Part shown: positions 38,701-47,466 of the stretch, piece by piece | Layout of the letters: each line of letters opens with the position of its first letter | Position numbering within the stretch: position 1 is the stretch's first letter | Source of the DNA: HXMU1420-2 sp017643305 | GTDB taxonomy: Bacteria > Pseudomonadota > Alphaproteobacteria > Rhodobacterales > Rhodobacteraceae | NCBI GenBank assembly: GCA_965217135.1 | Contig: OZ244249.1 | Span: 372,001 to 436,000 of the forward strand | Direction of reading: 5' to 3' | DNA length: 64,000 nucleotides | The notes under the pieces: model-generated | Seen by the model: only the letters and a program-made list of their open reading frames with translations | The model's database searches: none | Told to the model about the DNA's origin: nothing | Made by a program: the position numbers and the translations under genes

Positions 38701-39824
38701 ATGGGCAGTTGCCGTTTCGTGTAAGGCGTCCAGTCGGTGATTTCCGGATAGTACATTTGCCGCCATTGACGGACACGGGGGTTCATGAACCGCCGCCAGA
38801 GTGGGGGCATCATCGCCAGCACGGTCATGACTGGATAGCCGTATGGCAGCTGCGGCGCGTCGGCCTCGGTATAGTTTTGCAGCAGGGGAAACCTGCGGTC
38901 GGGTTTGTAATGGTGATCGGAATGGCGCTGCAAGTTGATCAGCAGCCAGTTCGATGCCTTTTGCGCGGCATTCCAGCTGTGTTGCGGTTTGACATATTCG
39001 TATTTGCCATCGCCCAAATGTTTGCGCGTCAGACCGTAATGTTCAACATAATTGACCAGTTCCAGCTGCCAGACTGCCGTGGCCGCCTGCATGATGAACA
39101 GGCCAATTCCAGCCCAGCCCCCCAGTATGAAGGCCAGCGCCAGCATGGCCGCTTGCAGCGCCCAGTAACGGAAGAACGGATTGGACAGGTCGGTCCAGGG
39201 CAGGTCCTTACGGGCCAGCATGGCCTTTTCGGCCTGGAACGCAGAGCGCAGGCATTGCACCAGAACGCGCGGGTAGAACCGATGAAAACCTTCGTTGTAG
39301 CGTGCGGTCACAGGGTCGCGCGGGGTGCCGACATAGCGATGATGCACCAGAAGATGCTCAGACCGGAAATGGGAGTATAGCACCATCGCCAGCAGCAGAT
39401 CGCCAAGGTTGCGTTCCAGCTTGTTTTTCTGGTGCATCAGTTCGTGGCTGTAATTGATGCCGATGGTCCCGGACAGAACGCCGACCCCGAAAAACAGCGC
39501 GATGGCTTCGAAAGTGCTGAGGTGATCGGCGCGGGTTACGTACCAAATCAGGCCGAAGATGGTGGCAAATTGAAGCGGCGCCCACACGACCGTTACGAAC
39601 CGGTACCAGTAGAGGTCGCCATCATCCGTGTCGGGGTCCGCATTTTCGGGATTGAGGCCTGCTACACTGTCGGCCAGCGCAAACAGGTACCAGGTGGAGA
39701 CCGGCAGCAGCACCAAAGACCAGCCGCCCGCCGCCGCCCCGATCCAGGCCAGCGGCAGCAGCAGAAGCGAAATCCAGAAAGGCAGGGCGGATGTCAGGCT
39801 GCGCAGCTTTTGAGGATCAGTCAT
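38691..39824 (-). CDS. alkB: alkane 1-monooxygenase
   Basis: 377 residues from the ATG at 39824 with GGGAGG four bases upstream; an extra in-frame ATG lies 69 bases further up. Membrane fatty-acid-desaturase-like fold with several hydrophobic helices and the diiron His boxes: YSHELMHQ, SEHLLVHHRYVGTPRDP, NYVEHYGLTR and LQRHSDHHYKPDRRF. This NYVEHYGL plus LQRHSDHHY pairing is AlkB-specific. It oxidises medium-chain n-alkanes to 1-alkanols using rubredoxin electrons. No rubredoxin gene or regulator is adjacent. Confidence 0.92.
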   Translation of the reverse strand: MTDPQKLRSLTSALPFWISLLLLPLAWIGAAAGGWSLVLLPVSTWYLFALADSVAGLNPENADPDTDDGDLYWYRFVTVVWAPLQFATIFGLIWYVTRADHLSTFEAIALFFGVGVLSGTIGINYSHELMHQKNKLERNLGDLLLAMVLYSHFRSEHLLVHHRYVGTPRDPVTARYNEGFHRFYPRVLVQCLRSAFQAEKAMLARKDLPWTDLSNPFFRYWALQAAMLALAFILGGWAGIGLFIMQAATAVWQLELVNYVEHYGLTRKHLGDGKYEYVKPQHSWNAAQKASNWLLINLQRHSDHHYKPDRRFPLLQNYTEADAPQLPYGYPVMTVLAMMPPLWRRFMNPRVRQWRQMYYPEITDWTPYTKRQLPMPR

Positions 39825-39905
39825 TGGGCCTCCCGATGGGATAAAATACAGCTGTTTGGAGCGACTATAGCGTCGGTTTTGTCGTGGTGCCAAAGCGTAG
39901 AGCGA

Positions 39906-40952
39906 TCAGGCTTGCGACAAATCGTATGCCTTGCGCATGACGGTGGGCAAGTCTGATGGTCGGAAGTCTTGCCGGGGCAGGAACTGACCGACCCTGGGCG
40001 CACAGCTTTGCGGCAGATCGGCGATCATCACGGTCAGGATCAGGTGAAAATGGGTGAAAGTGTGACGCACCTCGCCCGGCAGGGTTTGCCAGTCTGCGTT
40101 GCAGGGCGGCATTGGTGGAATTGGCTCGCTGGCCCAGTCCGAGCCGGGCCAGCCCAGCATACCGCCCAGGAGGCCCTTGTCCGGACGGCGTTCCAGCAGC
40201 CACGCGCCATCGGCACGGCGGCCCAGAAACACGGTGCCGTACCGGGTGGGTTTGGGTTTTTTAGGGGACTTGGCGGGCAGGTTGGCCGCCGTGCCTGCGG
40301 CACGCGCGGAACAGGGGCTGCGCCAGGGGCAGATGCCGCAGGCGGGCGATTTGGGTGTGCAGATCGTGGCTCCCAGATCCATTACCGCCTGAGCATAGTC
40401 GCCTGGTCGCTGCGGTGGCGTCAATCCGGCGGCGTGGGATTTGAGCGTGGGTTTGACCGCGGGCAAGGGGGTGGCTTCGTTGAAGAGCCTTGCCATGACT
40501 CTTTCCACATTGCCGTCCATCACCGTTTCGGCCTGATCAAACGCGATGGCCGAGATAGCGGCGGCGGTATATGGTCCGATGCCGGGCAGCTTCAGCAGGC
40601 TGTCGTGATCGTCGGGGAATCGGCCGTTGTGCTCCGTAACAACCGCGCGGGCGCATTTCAGCAGGTTACGCGCACGGGCATAATAGCCCAGTCCGGCCCA
40701 TTCCCCCATGACCTGTTCGTCCGGTGCAGCGGCCAGTGCGTGCACGTCTGGCCAAAGCGTGGTGAAACGTAGGAAATAATCGCGCACCGCGGCCACAGTT
40801 GTTTGCTGCAGCATGATTTCCGACAGCCAGACACGGTAGGGATCCGGCACCTGCCCTGCCTGCCGAGCGGCAGGGCTGACGCGCCAGGGCAGGTCGCGCG
40901 CGTGGCGGTCATACCACTCGAGCAGGTCCGTAGGTAGGGAAACGTCACGCAT
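39906..40952 (-). CDS. mutY: A/G-specific adenine glycosylase
   Basis: 348 residues. LPWRVSPAA..DPYRVWLSEIMLQQTTVAAV is the MutY start, LLKLPGIGPYTAAAISAIAFDQAETVMDGNVERV is the helix-hairpin-helix plus catalytic Asp, CTPKSPACGICPWRSPC gives the 4Fe-4S cluster, and the C-terminal third is the Nudix-like 8-oxoG recognition domain. It removes A opposite 8-oxoguanine. It is divergent from dciA. Confidence 0.96.
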   Translation of the reverse strand: MRDVSLPTDLLEWYDRHARDLPWRVSPAARQAGQVPDPYRVWLSEIMLQQTTVAAVRDYFLRFTTLWPDVHALAAAPDEQVMGEWAGLGYYARARNLLKCARAVVTEHNGRFPDDHDSLLKLPGIGPYTAAAISAIAFDQAETVMDGNVERVMARLFNEATPLPAVKPTLKSHAAGLTPPQRPGDYAQAVMDLGATICTPKSPACGICPWRSPCSARAAGTAANLPAKSPKKPKPTRYGTVFLGRRADGAWLLERRPDKGLLGGMLGWPGSDWASEPIPPMPPCNADWQTLPGEVRHTFTHFHLILTVMIADLPQSCAPRVGQFLPRQDFRPSDLPTVMRKAYDLSQA

Positions 40953-41034
40953 TGTTTATGGCTCCGTTGGTGGGTTTCGCTGGTGCTGGCCAGCGGTCGC
41001 TCTAAGATAGCGTAGAGATTACGGGACGCCATGC

Positions 41035-41559
41035 ATGCCGAAACGCCAATCCAGCACTCGCGGCTTTAAACGCACGTCTTCGCTGCTGAGCGGGGATATT
41101 CGCAAGGTTGCGGAAACGCGGGGCTTTGCGGTGGCGCGGCTGTTGACCCATTGGGATGAGATTGCAGGCGAACGGATAGCGGCGATCGCCCGTCCGGTTG
41201 AGGTGAGTTATGGCGCGCGCGGGTTTGGTGCAACGCTTACGGTGCTGACCACGGGGCCGCAGGCGCCGGTCGTGGAGATGGAAAAAGACCGGCTGCGCGA
41301 CCGGGTGAATGCCACGTACGGCTATAACGCGATTGCGCGCATCCGCATAACGCAGACGGCCGCGACTGGTTTTGCTGAAGCACAAGCGCATTTTGCTGGA
41401 GCGACCCATAAGACCCAACAGGCAGAGGCCCCTGAAACTGGCGCGCAGGCGCGACAGATGGTGGACCGGGTGGGGAACGCGGATTTGCGGGCGGCGCTTG
41501 AATCTCTCGGGCGCAACGTATTAACGAAACAACACTCGAATAAGAAAGGCACGACATGA
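41035..41559 (+). CDS. DciA-like DUF721 protein
   Basis: 174 residues. An N-terminal helical part (RGFKRTSSLLSGDIRKVAETRGFAVARLLTHWDEIAGERIAAIARP) and TVLTTGPQAPVVEMEKDRLRDRVNATYGYNAIARIRI belong to DUF721, the family of DciA replicative-helicase loaders. The C-terminal 50 residues are longer than the core and poorly ordered. Its stop overlaps the DsbA-like start by four bases (ATGA). Helicase loading is known for only some members. Confidence 0.85.
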   Translation: MPKRQSSTRGFKRTSSLLSGDIRKVAETRGFAVARLLTHWDEIAGERIAAIARPVEVSYGARGFGATLTVLTTGPQAPVVEMEKDRLRDRVNATYGYNAIARIRITQTAATGFAEAQAHFAGATHKTQQAEAPETGAQARQMVDRVGNADLRAALESLGRNVLTKQHSNKKGTT

Positions 41560-42200
41560 ACCGACTAACGTCCGTCCTGGGGGCAATGGCCCTGGCTGTA
41601 CTGAGCGGCGGAGCCTGGTTGTGGTCGGCTGCACTGCCGTCCGGACAGGTTCTGGCGCAGGAGGTCGATACCTCTACGATCGTGGAAATGACACTGGGTG
41701 AAGAAACGGCGCCTATCGAGATGATCGAATACGCCAGCTACACCTGCCCGCATTGCCGCACCTTCCATGAAACCGTGTTCAAGAAACTGAAGGCGGATTA
41801 CATCGATACCGGCAAGGTGAAGTTTGTCTACCGTGAGGTGTATTTCGACCGATTTGGCCTGTGGGCATCGATGATCGCGCGTTGTGCGGGATCGGATCGG
41901 TTCTTTGGCGTGAACGACTTGCTTTACGCGGGTCAGCCAGAATGGACACGTGCGGGCGACCCGGCAGCCATCGTCGAAGAACTGCGCAAGATCGGGCGTT
42001 TGGCCGGTCTGGGCAATGACGAATTGGAAGCCTGCCTGCAGGATGGCGACAAGGCGCGCACACTGGTCGCTTGGTATCAGGAAAACGTCGAGGAGCACCA
42101 AATTGAAAGCACGCCCAGCTTTGTCGTGAACGGCAAAAAGGTGTCCAACATGAACTACGAAGAATTCAAGGCGCTTCTGGACGAGGAACTCGGCAGTTGA
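41556..42200 (+). CDS. DsbA-family thiol-disulfide oxidoreductase
   Basis: 214 residues with an N-terminal signal/anchor (MALAVLSGGAWLWSAALPSG), then YASYTCPHCRTFHETVFKKL with CPHC active site, DRFGLWASMIARCAG and a cis-Pro strand STPSFVVNGKKV. Periplasmic thioredoxin of the DsbA/Com1-like type. It is translationally coupled to the DUF721 gene and the CoA-transferase gene; the reason for this grouping is unclear. Confidence 0.93.
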   Translation: MNRLTSVLGAMALAVLSGGAWLWSAALPSGQVLAQEVDTSTIVEMTLGEETAPIEMIEYASYTCPHCRTFHETVFKKLKADYIDTGKVKFVYREVYFDRFGLWASMIARCAGSDRFFGVNDLLYAGQPEWTRAGDPAAIVEELRKIGRLAGLGNDELEACLQDGDKARTLVAWYQENVEEHQIESTPSFVVNGKKVSNMNYEEFKALLDEELGS

Positions 42201-43315
42201 CGACAGCGCCTCTGGCCGGGCTCAAGGTAATTGAACTGGCGCGTATTCTGGCTGGCCCTTGGGCCGGCCAGACCCTGTCGGACCTTGGGGCAGAAGTAAT
42301 CAAGGTCGAGGCCCCGCGCGGGGATGACACGCGCGCCTGGGGTCCGCCCTTTGTCACGCGGGACGATGATGTTTCTGCGGCCTATTATCATTCTACCAAC
42401 CGCGGCAAGGCATCGGTCACCATCGACTTCACCACGGCCGAAGGACAGGCGCAGGTGCGGGACCTTGTGGCTTCGGCGGATATTCTGGTGGAAAATTTCA
42501 AGGTTGGCGGGCTGGCCAAGTACGGGCTGGATTATGACAGCTTGCGCGCAGTGAACCCTCGGCTGATCTATTGTTCCATCACGGGGTTTGGTCAGACCGG
42601 GCCTTATAGCCACCGTGCCGGGTATGATTTTATCATTCAGGGCATGTCGGGGCTGATGTCGATTACCGGGGAACCGGATGGCCAACCGCAGAAATCTGGC
42701 GTGGCGATCACCGATATTTTCACTGGGGTGTATTCCGTCACTGGCATTCTGGCAGCACTGCACCAGCGGGAACGCACAGGGCGCGGGCAGCATGTTGACA
42801 TGTCGCTGCTCGATGTAGCGGTCGCGGTGACCGCGAACCAGGCGCTGAATTATCTGACCACCGGCATTGCACCTGAGCGGATGGGCAACGCTCATGTAAA
42901 CCTAACGCCCTATCAGGTGTTCGATACCTCCGACGGGCATATCATCATCGCCACCGGAAATGACGCGCAGTACCAGCGCCTCTGCCGGATCCTGGATCTG
43001 GAGGAGATGGCCGAACACCCAGATTACCTGCGCAATCGCGACCGCGTGGCCAACCGCCGGGTGATGATCGCGCGCCTCAACGGGGCCACCGCGCGACGTA
43101 CCAAGCAGGACCTGCTGGAGGCATGCGAGGCGCAGGGCGTGCCTGCCGGACCGATCAACGATCTGGCCGAGGTCATGGCCGACCCTCAGGTTGTCGCACG
43201 CGGCATGCAGGTGGAGTTAGACGGCGTTCCGGGCATTCGCGCACCATTCCGGTTTTCAGATGCAGAACTGGCGCTGCACCGCCCGGCCCCGAAGCTGGGG
43301 GAGGATAATGCATAG
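42197..43315 (+). CDS. CaiB/BaiF family (class III) CoA-transferase
   Basis: 372 residues from TTG 42197, which overlaps the previous stop (TTGA). LAGLKVIELARILAGPWAGQTLSDLGAEVIKVEAPRGDDTR is the family N-terminus, with NRGKASVTIDF, LVENFKVGGLAKYGLDY (active-site Asp region nearby), SGLMSITGEPDGQPQKSG and GPINDLAEVMADPQVVARGM. It exchanges CoA between acyl-CoA and a free acid. The substrates are unknown; no mct or fatty-acid gene is adjacent. Confidence 0.93.
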   Translation: MTTAPLAGLKVIELARILAGPWAGQTLSDLGAEVIKVEAPRGDDTRAWGPPFVTRDDDVSAAYYHSTNRGKASVTIDFTTAEGQAQVRDLVASADILVENFKVGGLAKYGLDYDSLRAVNPRLIYCSITGFGQTGPYSHRAGYDFIIQGMSGLMSITGEPDGQPQKSGVAITDIFTGVYSVTGILAALHQRERTGRGQHVDMSLLDVAVAVTANQALNYLTTGIAPERMGNAHVNLTPYQVFDTSDGHIIIATGNDAQYQRLCRILDLEEMAEHPDYLRNRDRVANRRVMIARLNGATARRTKQDLLEACEAQGVPAGPINDLAEVMADPQVVARGMQVELDGVPGIRAPFRFSDAELALHRPAPKLGEDNA

Positions 43316-43358
43316 GGTTGGGCTGAGATTCTAACCGGACCTACTGGACAGTATTGGC

Positions 43359-45827
43359 CTATTGATTGAGCCTAGGGGAATGATGTTGCATGACAACTTT
43401 TGGGAAGTCAGCTTCAAGGGTTTGACCCGTTATAACTTTCGAAACTTTTTTGTCGCCTGCGCCGCTCTCTGTAAGCTTCTCACACTCCCGCAACTGTTTC
43501 GCGAGCTTGATCCTGCGCTTTGCCTGTCCTGGTCCAAGAAGCTCGCGAGCAGCCGGACCGTTTAGAGCCACTTCATCGCCCTCAATCAAACCGAACATGC
43601 TGTGCAAATAAATACGCTCTGAGGCATCGAGCGCATTGAGTACCATTTTACCAATCAAAAGAGATTCTGCTTGCGCGCCGTTGGCTTCAACGACTTCATG
43701 ACGATCCAACGCAAAGTGCCACCAATCCGCTTGCTTTTTGCCCCGCATTTTTCGAATTCCGGGCAAGGTGATAAGACCTTTGGCGGGTACCAGCGCAGGT
43801 TCTTTGAAAACATGTTCAAGTTGACCGGCTTCACCTACCAGGATGCGATGTTGTGATGAGACGACAAGGTCGGTCTCGGGGAGATTGACACCAAGCGCGC
43901 CGGCGTTGATCAAAATCGGATAGCTGTTCTCACTGTCAATTGCTTCTTCGCCTTTGTGAATCCAGCGAATCTCCTGAAAGCCATGGTCTAAAGTCGCGAC
44001 ATAATCTCCGGGCTTCAGGGTCTCTACCTTTTTGGCCCCAGAGGGTGTCTTGATGAGAGTGCCGGGGGCAAAGCAGACCGTAGAAAACTCGATTGTCTCG
44101 AAGTTCTGGAATGCAATATCTCCCACCGTGCCGCTTTCGTCACCCGATGTGATCTCGAACGTCCCAAAAGGATGTACGGCCCCACTGCCCGGGTCATAGG
44201 TCCCCGTCAGAATATCGCTGAGCGTTGGTTGGCCGAGACCACCAAAGTTGATAATTCCTGTCGGCCCAAAGTTTGGTGTGAAAACACCGACTGAATTGTC
44301 ATCCAACCCAGAAACCTGCCAGTATCCGACAACCCCTTCGACAACGATCCTGTCGGCTTCGGCACTGTCTTCGCCAGCGATGATCTCTTCAAAACCGTCT
44401 ATGGTATCGGTACCACCGTCAACGGTCTTGGTGACTGTACCCGAACCACTTTGCGCCCCGGTTCCCTGGATGGAGACATCGATTGTTTCGCCAGACGCGC
44501 CACTTCCGGCATTGGCGTCATATGTATCGTTGCCTGCTCCTCCTGAAACAGAATCACTACCCTTCGACATGAGAATGGTGTCGTCCTGGTTGCCACCAGA
44601 AATCGTATCGTCGCCGACACCGCCATCGATTGTGTCGCTTCCCGCGCCACCTGAAAGCGAGTCATCGCCCCCAGGTGTTTCATCCGGATCAATGGGGGTC
44701 AGCACTTCTCCTGTGACGGCATCAACAGAGAGAACGCCCCCACTGTTAAACACAATCTCCAGCTTGAGATCCTCGCCATCAAGGAGGTTATCCGAATAGC
44801 CATTTGTTGAAACAGTGATCGAATCCAAACGGTCTTCGTCGCCAGTGTCGCCGGTATATGTTCCGATTACTGTGGCGCCGGCATAAATATTGATCGTGAA
44901 GTTGGCGCTTTCTTCGTAGGAGTCGCCGATATCCAGGGTGAACTGGTAGGTTTCGCCGTCCTGGTATTGTTGGGAGAGGACTTGGCTGATCTTGTCGCCG
45001 TCGTCGTAGAGGTACGCTACGTTTTGCCCTGTTACTGTACCCACATCAATGGACGCAGACGTCGGATTCCAAACCCCAGTATCCGAGCCTTCGATCGTCC
45101 ATCCCGACAACGTGCCAATGATGTAATTGCCGTCGCTTAAGACGTCATCTTCGAAGCTGGCATTGTTGATCGAAATGCTCTGGGACGTGTATTGAGTGTC
45201 ATAAGTCCGATCACCATAGATCAGATCAGCGCCACCATTGCCTTCGATGGTATCGTTGCCTGATCCACCGTAAACCGTGTCCGCTCCAGCCCGGCTGGAA
45301 ATACTATCGTTGCCCGCTTGTCCATCGATGATGTCCGGATTTCCATCGGCACCATCAACCACGTCTCCTTGCGGATCGCCGACATAGGTCTCATCAATCG
45401 TGTCATTGCCGGACGTGCCCGAAACTACACCGTCACTGGCATAATTCACCACAACGGATGCGTCGCCGGGGTCCACGGTCATTGTGTATGTTTGCCCGTC
45501 CGAGCCAAGATATTCTATTGTGTAGACGCCTAAATTCACGGAATAAGCGGTCGCTCCATCGACGATGAAGCTGTCTTCGGGGCCTTCGCTTTTAATAGTG
45601 ACGCTGAAATCGTCGTCGAATTGGGTCAGGTCAAAATTGAACGTGTCCGGCTGACCATCGCCCTTGCCAAACTTGGAAATTTCGAGATCTGTGATGGCGT
45701 CGCCATCTTGAAAGAAAACATCCTGACCACCAGAGACTGGTGCTGAGGCGAAATCGTCGACCTCGACTTTATGCCCCCCCTTGCCGTCCAGAGAGCTATC
45801 GATTGTGACAAAAATTGTTTCAGGCAC
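43359..45827 (-). CDS. RTX repeat protein with C-terminal Hint domain, predicted secreted
   Basis: 822 residues from a GTG at 45827, 7 bases after GGGAG. No signal peptide. Residues about 130-200 carry RTX calcium-binding nonapeptides (SGTSGNDTIDE, DGQAGNDSISS, YGGSGNDTIEGNGGADLIYGD); residues about 210-375 form a beta-rich lectin-like region (NNASFEDDVLSDGNYI...GWTIEGS); a second RTX block follows (SGGAGSDTIDGGVGDDTISGG). From residue 585 the Hint_2 domain begins with CFAPGTLIKTPSGAKKVETLKPGDYVATLD (Cys nucleophile) and DLVVSSQHRILV (His). The C-terminal 60 residues are basic. In roseobacters such proteins are type I secretion substrates; no TolC/HlyBD genes are next to it. Its start overlaps the kinase-fusion stop by eight bases. 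Confidence 0.88.
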   Translation of the reverse strand: MPETIFVTIDSSLDGKGGHKVEVDDFASAPVSGGQDVFFQDGDAITDLEISKFGKGDGQPDTFNFDLTQFDDDFSVTIKSEGPEDSFIVDGATAYSVNLGVYTIEYLGSDGQTYTMTVDPGDASVVVNYASDGVVSGTSGNDTIDETYVGDPQGDVVDGADGNPDIIDGQAGNDSISSRAGADTVYGGSGNDTIEGNGGADLIYGDRTYDTQYTSQSISINNASFEDDVLSDGNYIIGTLSGWTIEGSDTGVWNPTSASIDVGTVTGQNVAYLYDDGDKISQVLSQQYQDGETYQFTLDIGDSYEESANFTINIYAGATVIGTYTGDTGDEDRLDSITVSTNGYSDNLLDGEDLKLEIVFNSGGVLSVDAVTGEVLTPIDPDETPGGDDSLSGGAGSDTIDGGVGDDTISGGNQDDTILMSKGSDSVSGGAGNDTYDANAGSGASGETIDVSIQGTGAQSGSGTVTKTVDGGTDTIDGFEEIIAGEDSAEADRIVVEGVVGYWQVSGLDDNSVGVFTPNFGPTGIINFGGLGQPTLSDILTGTYDPGSGAVHPFGTFEITSGDESGTVGDIAFQNFETIEFSTVCFAPGTLIKTPSGAKKVETLKPGDYVATLDHGFQEIRWIHKGEEAIDSENSYPILINAGALGVNLPETDLVVSSQHRILVGEAGQLEHVFKEPALVPAKGLITLPGIRKMRGKKQADWWHFALDRHEVVEANGAQAESLLIGKMVLNALDASERIYLHSMFGLIEGDEVALNGPAARELLGPGQAKRRIKLAKQLRECEKLTESGAGDKKVSKVITGQTLEADFPKVVMQHHSPRLNQ

Positions 45828-47283
45828 AGGTCTGCTCCCGCGTCACCATTTCTAGCGGCACATCGGACGTCTTGCCGTTCTGGACGTAGAACGCTTGTCG
45901 GAAGTCCGCTCCCTCACCAGCAAGACAAAGGATGCCATCCGGATTGTATTTTTCGATCCGGTTCAGCATGTCTCGGGCTGCATGACATGCGTAATTGTTG
46001 CAAATGTCTGATCGCATTTGGCGGGGCAAAGCACATCCATCTGGTCCATGAAACAAGCAGGACCCCGCTATGTGTTTTTCAGGTAAATACGACGCGTAGT
46101 TTAGGGCGACCTGGACCGCTGAGTCCTCATCGATGTGAAGTGCGGCGCGCTTTGCAGTCTTTGCGTCGATGTATGCCTTCTGACCCAAGCCAGGGGTACA
46201 ACAATTGCCCTGACATCCTTTGCAGAGCGCCTCAAGCTCGGCTGGGGGGGAGCCTTCGTTGCCGGTTGGCTGGGCTTCTTTCAAAGGCACACTGTCGAGA
46301 TCCAGACCTTTGATGTGCTGAAACAAGGCTAGGACCTGTTCGGGAGCGGGTTCCTGAAGACTCTTGGGTAGGAAAGGAGCATGGCCAACAACCTGAGCTG
46401 GGGCATCGGATTTTTCATTGTAGGTCCGCAAAGCGGCCAGTGCTGGTTTTTCCGTGTTGCCAGTGCCAATTTCAAAAGCCGTTCCGATGGCAACAACATG
46501 CAAGAAAGTTCGGTACTTTTCTGAGTTGGCGCCAGTAGCCTTGCAAAATCCGTTGACCAGTTCCGCGATACACAGGCTCGTTTCCGATGGGAACAGGCGT
46601 ACAAGCGCTCTCGCTGTCAGCAGCAAGTCCCATCCAAATGGCTTAAACTGGCTGTTTTCAAAATCAACACCGAACAGCTTCCCGTCGCGCGCAACCATGA
46701 GGTTTGACAGCGCCCCATCATTTTTTGAAAGAACGACCTTGTCGTAAGTAAACTCGCGCAGGAAGTCAGAGCTCGAACTGACGCTTAGAGAGTTGTTGAG
46801 CTCGGCGTAGTTATGAAGGTATTGTTCCCAGTTCCCCGATACCTGCTTGGACGGAGCGGCATTGGCAAACTTACCCAGCCACTTGCCAATGGCAAAGCAC
46901 ATGTAATCGAGAGACTGCTGATCAATCACATCTCGCACATTTTCACCATCAATGTGCTCGACTGCCAGAAAGCCTGCCTCGTCTGAGAAAAATTCCAGAC
47001 TGGGCACCGACCCTGACTGCGCATGAACACGTAGCGCATCGCGTTCTCGCAAGTAGCATGCACGCGCTTTGGGATCGTCGACGTGAAAGTGTTTCACCAC
47101 GCGCACTACGCCAGCGTATGAAAACTTGAGTGTTGTTGAAAGCGAAGACCGCGCCAGCACTGACACGGACATATGATTATCGGTCAAGTCCGGAACAAGT
47201 TGTTTCGCAATGGAACCACCGTGCAAGCTGACAAAGTCTTTGGGATCTGGTCCTGTTTCAATTTTTTCTTCTACGCTGTTCAT
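45820..47283 (-). CDS. kinase-fold / YkgJ-type cysteine-cluster fusion protein
   Basis: 487 residues from the ATG at 47283 with GGGAG six bases upstream. N-terminal about 1-330: protein-kinase-like (aminoglycoside phosphotransferase type) fold with VVRVVKHFH (beta-3 Lys), RERDAL (helix-C Glu), LSKNDGALSNLMV (catalytic Asp and Asn, with the usual His replaced by Lys-Asn) and LFGVDFENSQF (DFG-like Asp). About 354-433: LCKGCQGNCCTPG...GSCLFHGPDGCALPRQMRSDICNNYAC, the CxxCxxxCC...C...CP-like pattern of YkgJ zinc/iron-chelating domains. The catalytic residues appear intact. The fusion itself is unusual. It is directly upstream of, and overlaps, the RTX-Hint gene, so both are likely one transcript. 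The substrate is unknown. Confidence 0.8.
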   Translation of the reverse strand: MNSVEEKIETGPDPKDFVSLHGGSIAKQLVPDLTDNHMSVSVLARSSLSTTLKFSYAGVVRVVKHFHVDDPKARACYLRERDALRVHAQSGSVPSLEFFSDEAGFLAVEHIDGENVRDVIDQQSLDYMCFAIGKWLGKFANAAPSKQVSGNWEQYLHNYAELNNSLSVSSSSDFLREFTYDKVVLSKNDGALSNLMVARDGKLFGVDFENSQFKPFGWDLLLTARALVRLFPSETSLCIAELVNGFCKATGANSEKYRTFLHVVAIGTAFEIGTGNTEKPALAALRTYNEKSDAPAQVVGHAPFLPKSLQEPAPEQVLALFQHIKGLDLDSVPLKEAQPTGNEGSPPAELEALCKGCQGNCCTPGLGQKAYIDAKTAKRAALHIDEDSAVQVALNYASYLPEKHIAGSCLFHGPDGCALPRQMRSDICNNYACHAARDMLNRIEKYNPDGILCLAGEGADFRQAFYVQNGKTSDVPLEMVTREQTCA

Positions 47284-47466
47284 GGTCTACTCCCATAGCG
47301 CCAAAAACGAACAAACGATTACTTGCCACCAAATTCACTTCATGAGACTTGCGCCTCGAACTTGGTTGGCAGGAGGCGACAATGGGGCCATTCAGTGACC
47401 ATTGTTCACAAACTAAGATTGAAAGTCGTGGCGCTTGCAGGGAACCGATATCCGAAGAATTGCCAA

